Shown piece by piece: positions 54,657 to 61,006 of a stretch of 64,000 bases of DNA. The DNA comes from Streptomyces sp. MMBL 11-1 (GTDB lineage Bacteria > Actinomycetota > Actinomycetes > Streptomycetales > Streptomycetaceae), in contig NZ_CP117709.1 of the NCBI RefSeq assembly GCF_028622875.1, positions 5,583,001-5,647,000 on the forward strand. The letters run 5' to 3'. The stretch's first letter is position 1. Each line of letters starts with the position of its first letter. The translations under genes were made by a program, and so were the position numbers. Below the pieces are notes generated by a model. The model searched no databases and had not been told where the DNA came from. It was given only the letters and a program-made list of their open reading frames with translations.

Positions 54657-56087
54657 ATGCGATTGGGCAGAGCACTCATGGCAGTCGTCGTCGCGTCCGT
54701 GCTCGCGGCGGGGGCACTCGCCCCCGCCGCCACGGCACGCCCCGCACCCGTACAAGCCTCCGGGCACGGCATCCCGCCCCTGACCGACGGTCAGGGGCGC
54801 GCCATCACCCTGCGCGGCTGGAACGTCGAGGACAAGGCGAACCGCGGCGAGGCCGCCCTCACCGCCATCACCGAACGGCACTTCCGCGACCTGCGCGGAC
54901 ACGGCTTCAACTTCGCCCGGCTGCTGGTCTTCTGGGACGATCTGGAGCCCCGGCGCGGCCAGTACAGCGAGCGCTACCTCCGGCGCATCGAACGCGTTCT
55001 GGACTGGGCGCGCGAGCATCGCGTCCACGTCCTCATCGACGCCCACCAGGACGTCTTCGGGCCCGCGTTCGGGCACCGGGGCATCCCCGCCTGGGCCACC
55101 AGGACCGACGGGCTGCCGTTCACCCCGAACCCCGACGACTGGTTCTCCGAGTATTTCCAGCCCGCCGTCCAGCGGGCCTTCACCCACCTCTACGAGGACC
55201 CCGACCTCCAGCGCGCCCAGGCCGCCATGTGGCAGGTCCTCGCGGCCCGGTTCCGCGACCACCCGGCCGTGATCGGCTACGACCTGATCAACGAACCGAT
55301 GGGGGAGCTGCGCGAGGGCGAGGACCTGCCGACCGCCGCCCGCCGGATCGAGGCCCAGCACCTCACCCCGATGTACAACCGGCTCGCCCGCGCCGTCCGG
55401 GCGAAGGACCGCGACACCTGGCTCTTCGTCGAGCCGACGCCCATCGTCGGCGAGGGCGTCCCCACCGGGCTCGGCCGGATCGATGACCGCCGGACCGTGT
55501 ACGCCCCGCACTTCTACAACACCGCCATGGAGGCGGGCGCGGACTACGATCCCTCGGCCGGCTGGATCGAGGCGTACGAGGCCGCCGTCACCGCGTACCC
55601 GGCCCGCCACCGGATGCCCGTGGTCGTCGGCGAATGGGGGCCCCTGAACAACGCCCTTCCCCACATGGGCCGCTTCTACCGCGAGGCCGTCGACTCCCTG
55701 AACCGCTACAGCTCCGGCTGGGCGGGGTACGTCTGGTGCTACGGCGGCGGCTACTGCGCGGTCGACGAGCACGGCCGCTTCCGTACGAACAAGGAGCGGA
55801 CCGCCACCCCGTACGCCCCGGCCGTCGCGGGAACCGTCCGCTCGCAGACGTACGACGCGGACACCCGCTCCTACCGCCTCGCCTACCGTGCCGCCGCCCG
55901 CCCGGGGGTGACGGAGCTGTCCCTCCCGCCCTCGCCCCGGGGCTGGCGCGTCTCCGTCACCGGCCCGGCCCGCCTCCTCGGGAAGTTGCCGCGCGGAGGG
56001 TGGCCGGTGGTACGGGCGTGGCCCGGGAGCGAGGTGGTGGTGACCGTGCGGGAAGGTGGCCCGTATGGACGAACTGACCACCCCTGA
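54657..56087 (+). CDS. Secreted GH5 endoglycoceramidase-like glycoside hydrolase
   Basis: 476 aa. Signal peptide (MRLGRALMAVVVASVLAAG, cut near ATARPAP). GH5 barrel: LRGWNVEDKANRG, LINEPMGE (acid/base Glu after Asn) and VVVGEWGPLNN (nucleophile Glu). A C-terminal beta domain (from about 385) follows. The first barrel segments match endoglycoceramidases, which cut the link between oligosaccharide and ceramide; Streptomyces enzymes of this group act on glycolipids. The 3' end overlaps the next gene start by 23 nt. Confidence 0.88.
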   Translation: MRLGRALMAVVVASVLAAGALAPAATARPAPVQASGHGIPPLTDGQGRAITLRGWNVEDKANRGEAALTAITERHFRDLRGHGFNFARLLVFWDDLEPRRGQYSERYLRRIERVLDWAREHRVHVLIDAHQDVFGPAFGHRGIPAWATRTDGLPFTPNPDDWFSEYFQPAVQRAFTHLYEDPDLQRAQAAMWQVLAARFRDHPAVIGYDLINEPMGELREGEDLPTAARRIEAQHLTPMYNRLARAVRAKDRDTWLFVEPTPIVGEGVPTGLGRIDDRRTVYAPHFYNTAMEAGADYDPSAGWIEAYEAAVTAYPARHRMPVVVGEWGPLNNALPHMGRFYREAVDSLNRYSSGWAGYVWCYGGGYCAVDEHGRFRTNKERTATPYAPAVAGTVRSQTYDADTRSYRLAYRAAARPGVTELSLPPSPRGWRVSVTGPARLLGKLPRGGWPVVRAWPGSEVVVTVREGGPYGRTDHP

Positions 56088-56604
56088 AGGGTTTCTGCTG
56101 CGCCCCTGGAAGCCCGCCGACGCCTCGGCGGTGCTCCGGGCCTTCGCCCCGGCCGAGATGGGACGCCAGACGGACCGGCCGGTGTTCGACCGGTCCGGGG
56201 CGCTGGCCTGGATCGCGGACCGCACGCGCGAACGGGGAGCGCGTACCGGCTACTCCTGGGCCGTCGTGGGGGAGGCGGGCGAGGCCCTCGGCTGTGTTGC
56301 CGTCGGCGCCGTCAACCCGGCCCATGACACCGGCTGGGTCTCCTACTGGACCACCGAGGAGGCGCGCGGCCGGGGTGTCGCCCCGGCCGGGGTGCGGGCC
56401 CTGGCGCGCTGGGCGTTCGACGAACTCGGGCTGTATCGGCTGGAGCTGGGGCACCGCACCGACAACCCGGCCTCCTGCCGGGTCGCGACCCGGTCGGGCT
56501 TCGCCCCCGAGGGCATCGAGCGGGCCAAGCTGCGCTACGGCGATGTCCGGTACGACGTCGAGCGGCACGCGCGCCTGGCCGACGATGATGTCAACTTTGA
56601 TTGA
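56065..56604 (+). CDS. GNAT-family acetyltransferase (RimJ-like)
   Basis: 179 aa from ATG 56065, with GGAAGG upstream; GTG 56056 is in frame. LLRPWKPADASAVLRAF at the start and YWTTEEARGRGVAPAGVRAL as the acetyl-CoA loop place it in the RimJ/RimL group. ELGHRTDNPASCRVATRSGF is the late motif. It acetylates an N-terminus or small amine. It starts inside the GH5 gene end. Confidence 0.87.
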   Translation: MDELTTPEGFLLRPWKPADASAVLRAFAPAEMGRQTDRPVFDRSGALAWIADRTRERGARTGYSWAVVGEAGEALGCVAVGAVNPAHDTGWVSYWTTEEARGRGVAPAGVRALARWAFDELGLYRLELGHRTDNPASCRVATRSGFAPEGIERAKLRYGDVRYDVERHARLADDDVNFD

Positions 56605-56633
56605 CGGTGAGGTGATGTCAATGTAGGTTGACG
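56589..56633. promoter_or_regulatory. Duplicated GTCAA-N6-TTGAC operator before the HTH/Clp-N pair
   Basis: Two inverted repeats, 56590-56605 and 56617-56632, with centres 27 bp apart. TTGACG (56601-56606) and TAGGTT (56624-56629), 17 bp apart, fit a promoter whose start would fall at the ATG 56636. Confidence 0.7.
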
Positions 56634-56635
56634 CC

Positions 56636-56845
56636 ATGACCGAAGCAACGGATCTGGCCGCACGCGCCGGTGACCGCGACCCGCGCGTCGGGTTGCGGGC
56701 GGTGGCCGCGCTGCGGCGGCTGCTGGAGCAGCTCGAAGCCGTACAAGTCAGAAGCGCCCGTGTCCAGGGCTGGTCGTGGCAGGAGATCGCCGCCGAGCTG
56801 GGCGTCAGCCGGCAGGCCGTGCACAAGAAGTACGGGAGGCGTTGA
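56636..56845 (+). CDS. Small helix-turn-helix protein
   Basis: 69 aa. A helical leader (VGLRAVAALRRLLEQLEAVQ) is followed by a single helix-turn-helix, WSWQEIAAELGVSRQAVHKK. It has no ribosome-binding site and the promoter-like elements suggest a leaderless message. It probably binds the duplicated operator just upstream and controls itself and the Clp-N protein, whose start overlaps its stop by one base. Confidence 0.85.
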   Translation: MTEATDLAARAGDRDPRVGLRAVAALRRLLEQLEAVQVRSARVQGWSWQEIAAELGVSRQAVHKKYGRR

Positions 56846-57429
56846 TGTTCGAGCGATTCACCCGAGGGGCCCGCGCGACCGTGAAGGGCGCCGTGGCCCA
56901 GGCCGAGCGCGTCGGGGCCGACTCGGTCACCGAGGAACATCTGCTGCTCGCGCTGCTGGAGCAGGAGGGCGGCCGGGCCTCGTTCGCGGTCACCGCACTC
57001 GGTCTCCACGACCGCCGCGGCTCCCTGGACGCCGCCTTCGCCGAGGCCCGCCGTCGTGGCGGCCTGACCAAGGCCGACACCGACGCCCTCGCCGGCATCG
57101 GGATCGACATCGGCGCGATCGTCTCCCGGGTCGAAGGGGCCCATGGCGAGGGGGCCCTGGCCGCCGGCCGCGGCAGCCGCCGGTGGTGGTGGTCCGGGCA
57201 CCGCCCCTTCACCCCAGGCGCGAAGACCGTCCTGGAGAACTCGCTGCGGGTCGCCCTGGGGCGCGGCGACCGCTTCATCGGCGAGGAGCATCTGCTCCTG
57301 GCCCTCACGGCGAAGCCCGGAGTCGTCGCCGACGTCCTCGCCGAGCACGGCGCGACCTACGCGAACGTGCGGCGCGCGCTGTACGGCCCCGAGGCCGACG
57401 AGGGCCAGGGACACGCCAAGGCCGGGTGA
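56845..57429 (+). CDS. Clp N-terminal (double Clp-N) domain protein
   Basis: 194 aa from ATG 56845, with GGGAGG upstream. Two Clp-N repeats: first FERFTRGARATVKGAVAQAE to LLALLEQEGGRA, second AKTVLENSLRVALGRGDRFI to LLLALTAKPGVV. ClpC/ClpB use this domain to bind adaptors and substrates, but no AAA+ ATPase domain is present here. It may act as an adaptor or regulator for the Clp protease. Coupled to the HTH gene. Confidence 0.9.
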   Translation: MFERFTRGARATVKGAVAQAERVGADSVTEEHLLLALLEQEGGRASFAVTALGLHDRRGSLDAAFAEARRRGGLTKADTDALAGIGIDIGAIVSRVEGAHGEGALAAGRGSRRWWWSGHRPFTPGAKTVLENSLRVALGRGDRFIGEEHLLLALTAKPGVVADVLAEHGATYANVRRALYGPEADEGQGHAKAG

Positions 57430-57430
57430 G

Positions 57431-57496
57431 GCGGGCGTACGGGGCGGGGTGTACGGAACGGGGGCGGGCGTACGGGGCGGGGTGTACGGAACGGGG
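57431..57496. repeat. Two exact 33-bp direct repeats
   Basis: 57431-57463 and 57464-57496 are identical, directly after the Clp-N stop. The final bases merge into the terminator. Confidence 0.95.
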
Positions 57497-57528
57497 GCGG
57501 GCGCCCGTCACTCCGGGCGCCCGCCCCC
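57493..57528. terminator. Bidirectional terminator between Clp-N and PadR genes
   Basis: 15-bp perfect arms (57493-57507, 57514-57528), loop TCACTC, then TTTCC. Confidence 0.9.
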
Positions 57529-57550
57529 TTTCCTCCTGGGCCGCGTCGGC

Positions 57551-58600
57551 TCAGGCCTTCCCCTCGGCGTCCCTCGTCAGCAGCGCCTCGATCCGCGCCG
57601 TCGCCGCGCCCAGGTGGCGGCGGGCCTCCGCGAGCTGGGTCTCCGTCACTCCGTGATCGCGGGCCGCGTCCCGGATGCCGTCACGGAAATGGTCCAGCAG
57701 GCGGTCCAGGTCACGCACCGGGTCGCCCGTGGCCGGCGCGTCCTCGCCCCAGCCGAAGCCGTCGTCGGGAACCGGGGCGGCCGGGGCGGCGTCGGCGTCC
57801 GGCTCGGGCTTGCCGAACGGGGGCCAGGCGCCGGAGCGTGCGAACCCGCCGAGCTGGCCGGTGATCTCCGCGAGGCCTTCCCGTACGCCGGAGGGCCAGT
57901 CGCCCCGCGCGAAGTGCTCCTGGACCTGGCGGGCGGCGGTCTGCATCTGCTCGCGCGCCTTCTCCTGGGCCTCCTTGGCCTGACGGCGGGCCTGCTGGGC
58001 GTCCTCGCGGGCGCGCCGGGACTCGTCCTTCGCCCGGCGTGCCTGCTCCTTCCACTCCTGACCGGCCCGGCGCAGCTCCTCCTTGGCCGTGCGCCATGCC
58101 TCGCTGTCGCCGAGGTCGCCCAGGCCGCCGAAGTCGCGGAAGTCACCGAAGGGGGAGGAAGGTTCACCCTTCCCCCTGTCCTTGCCGTTTCCGGCCCCCG
58201 CCTTCGCGCCGTGCCGCGACTCCGACGCCGCCGCCCGCATGTCGCTGCGGAGCCGGCCCGCCGCGCCCCTCACGTCGTCGCGTATCTCGGCGGCCAGTTC
58301 GGAGACCGAATCGCGGATCTCCAGCTCCAGGTCGGCCAGTTCGCCGCCGCGGCCCGCCAGCTCCTCGCGCCCCGCCGCGGTGATCGAGTAGACCTTGCGG
58401 CCACCCTCGGTCGCGTGGGTGACGAGGCCCTCGGCCTCCAGCTTGGCCAGCCGCGGGTAGACCGTGCCGGCGGACGGGGCGTACAGACCCTGGAAGCGCT
58501 CCTCCAGCAGGCGGATGACCTCGTAGCCGTGGCGGGGAGCCTCGTCCAGGAGCTTGAGGAGGTACAGCCGCAGACGGCCGTGGGCGAATACGGGAGGCAT
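57551..58600 (-). CDS. PadR-family regulator with long coiled C-terminus
   Basis: 349 aa, about twice the usual PadR size. Winged helix at the N-terminus (LYLLKLLDEAPRHGYEVIRL, SAGTVYPRLAKLEAEGLV). A long charged helical stretch (about 160-235, Lys/Arg/Glu/Ala-rich) suggests a coiled coil, and a C-terminal helical domain ends it. It lies directly after the DUF4097 gene (one base apart), a common pairing. It probably represses that operon. Confidence 0.9.
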   Translation of the reverse strand: MPPVFAHGRLRLYLLKLLDEAPRHGYEVIRLLEERFQGLYAPSAGTVYPRLAKLEAEGLVTHATEGGRKVYSITAAGREELAGRGGELADLELEIRDSVSELAAEIRDDVRGAAGRLRSDMRAAASESRHGAKAGAGNGKDRGKGEPSSPFGDFRDFGGLGDLGDSEAWRTAKEELRRAGQEWKEQARRAKDESRRAREDAQQARRQAKEAQEKAREQMQTAARQVQEHFARGDWPSGVREGLAEITGQLGGFARSGAWPPFGKPEPDADAAPAAPVPDDGFGWGEDAPATGDPVRDLDRLLDHFRDGIRDAARDHGVTETQLAEARRHLGAATARIEALLTRDAEGKA

Positions 58601-58601
58601 G

Positions 58602-59459
58602 TCAGAGAACCTTTCCGGTCGGCTCGGTGGCGTACGCGTCGTCCTCGGCGGGCGGCCTGCGCAACAGGGCGATCGAACCGGACACGGTCGTCGCCCGCAG
58701 GGTCCCCGTCCCGGCGCCCAGCGTGCCGGTGATCTTCTTCGCCCCCCACTGCCCGCCGACCCGCAGGTCCTCGAAGGCGTTGGAGACGGCCCCGCTCGCG
58801 GTGTTCGCCTCGACCCTGGCGTCGGACGGGTGGGGCAGCCGGATCGCGATCTCGCCGGACACCGTGGTCAGCCGGATGTCCGTGGGCTTCCCGGACGGGT
58901 CGACGTCCAGCACCATGGCGCCGCTGACCGACTCGGCCCGGACCGAGGTCCCGGCCCCGTCGACCACCGTCAGGTCGCCGGACACGGAGTGGAAGCGCAG
59001 GTCCCCCGTGACGCTCTGGGCCTCCAGGCTGCCCGACACGGACTCCCCGCGCACCGCGCCGGTCAGCCCGACGAGCGTGGAGTCCCCGGTGATGCCGCGG
59101 ACCTCGGTGCGGCCGCTGATGCCGGAGACGACGGCCCCGGCGCCGATCACGCCGACCTCGACCGAGGAAGCGGCCGGCACGACGAGCGTGACCACGGCGC
59201 TGCGGCGGCGGCCCTTGGGGTCGAACCAGCGCAGCAAGTCCTGCCAGGGCAGGTCCTCGTAGGCCACGGTGAGCCGGCCGTCCTCCTGGGTCACGATCAG
59301 CGGCGGGCCCTCGATCGCGGAGATCTCCAGCCGGGCGTCCGGCCCGTCGGTCCCGACCACGTTGACCGTGCCGTCGACGATGCGCACGTGCAGCGCCGCC
59401 ACCGGATCCTCGAAGGCGAGCTTCCGCGGCTCGGCGATGGTCCATGTCGACACAGGCAT
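58602..59459 (-). CDS. DUF4097 beta-helix protein
   Basis: 285 aa from ATG 59459. Repeated beta turns such as GDSTLVGLTGAVRGESVSGS and GDLRFHSVSGDLTVVDGAG give the DUF4097 (adhesin-like, putative) right-handed beta-helix. No signal peptide. It is often encoded with PadR regulators; function unknown. The PadR gene follows with no gap. Confidence 0.87.
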   Translation of the reverse strand: MPVSTWTIAEPRKLAFEDPVAALHVRIVDGTVNVVGTDGPDARLEISAIEGPPLIVTQEDGRLTVAYEDLPWQDLLRWFDPKGRRRSAVVTLVVPAASSVEVGVIGAGAVVSGISGRTEVRGITGDSTLVGLTGAVRGESVSGSLEAQSVTGDLRFHSVSGDLTVVDGAGTSVRAESVSGAMVLDVDPSGKPTDIRLTTVSGEIAIRLPHPSDARVEANTASGAVSNAFEDLRVGGQWGAKKITGTLGAGTGTLRATTVSGSIALLRRPPAEDDAYATEPTGKVL

Positions 59460-59494
59460 GGATGTGACCTCCCGGAAAGCGTGGCAACGCAACA

Positions 59495-59527
59495 TATCGC
59501 GTCTCGTCCAGAACACGATATATCGCG
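59495..59527. promoter_or_regulatory. PadR-type operator before the DUF4097/padR operon
   Basis: TATCGCG occurs at 59495-59501 and 59521-59527, and the second is part of the perfect palindrome CGATATATCG (59516-59525). It lies about 40-65 bp upstream of the DUF4097 start. Confidence 0.65.
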
Positions 59528-59566
59528 GATAGGGGAAGTCAAGGGGAGTCGGAGAAGGGTGGCGGG

Positions 59567-59732
59567 CTAGGGCCTTTCGTTGGGATCAGGTCGGGTCAGG
59601 GAGCGTGGTCCGGTGCGTGCAGCTGCAAGGCGGAGGACTGAGGCAACGCGGAGCGTTGGTGATGGACGACAACGCCGCAGATGTGCGTGCCGGACCACGC
59701 GAGCCCGGCATGATCCGAACGAAAGGCCCTAG
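59567..59732. mobile_element. MITE-like element, 166 bp including flanking CTAG
   Basis: Ends are GGGCCTTTCGTT and AACGAAAGGCCC, exact for 12 bp, and the match continues imperfectly for about 50-60 bp (e.g. GTGGTCCGG and CCGGACCAC). CTAG stands on both sides as a likely target duplication. It carries no transposase, so it would be mobilised in trans. Confidence 0.75.
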
Positions 59733-59817
59733 GTGGGGAGACGGTGGGTGATGCCGACGGGGGGTGAACCGCGCGCAGCAACGTCAAACCGGGGCATATT
59801 GCCCTAGCGTGTGAGCC

Positions 59818-60660
59818 ATGAACGCGACATCCACCGGGGCCCTCCTGCTGTGCCGGGCCGACCCGGAGACCGTACGGCCGCTCGCCCACCTGCTGCGCGA
59901 GCAGATGCTGCTGGCCCGGGCGGGCGAGGAATGGAGCGTGCTCGTCCCGGAGGGGAAGCCCTGGCGGAGCGGGGGCGAGGGGAGGGGCACGGAGCAGGAG
60001 GCGGAGCCGGTGGAACGGGTCGTCGGCGGCTGGGCCACCGCGCTCGCCGTCGGCTCCGCCTGGCCGGCGCTCGCCCTGTGGTGGGACGCCGACCGGGCCG
60101 GATTCACGCTCGCCGCCGGATTCCGCCGCCCCGTGGGCTACATCTGGCTGACCGACGGCACCCCGGTGGGCGAGGACGAGGCCATGCGCACCTTCGCGGT
60201 CCGGCTCGGCCTCGACCCGGTGCTGGACGTACAGGCGCTGGAGGAGCTGACCCGCCCCGATCCGGACGCCGACGCGGACGCCCGGCTGCGCGGACTGCTC
60301 GCCGTTCTCACCCGCACCGGACTGACCCTGCCCGCCGGGCTCTCACCGGGCGAGAGCGCGGACCGGCTGCGGAGCGTCGCGGCGGTGCAGCGCGGGGTGG
60401 AACGCGTGGAGTGGGCCGGCTGGCGCGATGCCGTACGCGTGGAACTGGACGCGGTCGAGAGCAGCCGGATCGGCCCGTGGGTACGCGGCCCCCGCGCCCG
60501 TGCCGTCGCCGCCGCCCAGATCGCGGCCGGGCTTCCGCTCCTGCTGTGGGGCGCCCGCCGCCGCAGCGGTGGCTGGGTGGCCGCCGGAGCCGTGCTCCTG
60601 GCCCAGGGCGCTCTGGGACTGGCGTACGAACGGGCCAGGGCGTCCGCGGACGCCCTCTAG
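59818..60660 (+). CDS. Conserved membrane protein of unknown function
   Basis: 280 aa. No signal peptide. A globular N-terminal part (to about residue 215) includes GFRRPVGYIWLTDGTPVGED; two hydrophobic segments lie at the C-terminus (VAAAQIAAGLPLLLWGA, GWVAAGAVLLAQGALGLAY). So the bulk probably faces the cytoplasm. No motif is recognised. The only gene between the MITE-like element and the DUF6104 gene. Confidence 0.7.
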   Translation: MNATSTGALLLCRADPETVRPLAHLLREQMLLARAGEEWSVLVPEGKPWRSGGEGRGTEQEAEPVERVVGGWATALAVGSAWPALALWWDADRAGFTLAAGFRRPVGYIWLTDGTPVGEDEAMRTFAVRLGLDPVLDVQALEELTRPDPDADADARLRGLLAVLTRTGLTLPAGLSPGESADRLRSVAAVQRGVERVEWAGWRDAVRVELDAVESSRIGPWVRGPRARAVAAAQIAAGLPLLLWGARRRSGGWVAAGAVLLAQGALGLAYERARASADAL

Positions 60661-60668
60661 GGCACGCT

Positions 60669-60854
60669 TCAGGCGTCCTCGTCGTCCTCGTCGTCCAGCC
60701 GTGCCAGCCAGGTCGCGAGGCGCTCCACCGGCACCTCGAAGTCGGGGTTGAGGTCGACGAACGTCCGCAGCTGCTCGGCGAGCCACTCGAAGGTGACCTC
60801 CTCCTCGCCGCGCCGCTTCTCCAGTTCCTCGATGCCACGGTCCGTGAAGTACAT
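60669..60854 (-). CDS. DUF6104 family small protein
   Basis: 61 aa from ATG 60854: MYFTDRGIEELEKRRGEEE, then EWLAEQLRTFVDLNPDFEVP, ending DDEDDEDA. A highly acidic small actinobacterial protein found near the oxoglutarate dehydrogenase gene in many Streptomyces. Function unknown. Confidence 0.8.
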   Translation of the reverse strand: MYFTDRGIEELEKRRGEEEVTFEWLAEQLRTFVDLNPDFEVPVERLATWLARLDDEDDEDA

Positions 60855-60929
60855 GCGCTCAGGATATCGAGGCCCGGACGCCCGCCTGAACACCGGATAC
60901 GCCGGAGACACCGCGTACACCGGACACGC

Positions 60930-60970
60930 CGGGGGCCCGGCTTCGCGACAAGCGCGGAACCGGGCCCCGG
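60930..60970 (-). terminator. Hairpin after kgd
   Basis: Near-perfect arms (about 60932-60947 and 60953-60968, two mismatches), 36 nt after the kgd stop. Confidence 0.7.
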
Positions 60971-61006
60971 TGGCGTACGGACAGCTCGTACGGCTGCAGC
61001 GTGGTT

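Noticed and set aside
53940..56225. 761-codon open frame on the minus strand opposite the GH5 and MDR genes
   Set aside because: Antisense shadow; both plus-strand proteins have complete catalytic motifs.
59596..59889. 97-codon minus-strand open frame across the MITE-like element
   Set aside because: Most of it is inside the repeat and it runs into the promoter of the next gene; it looks like a spurious protein made by the element.
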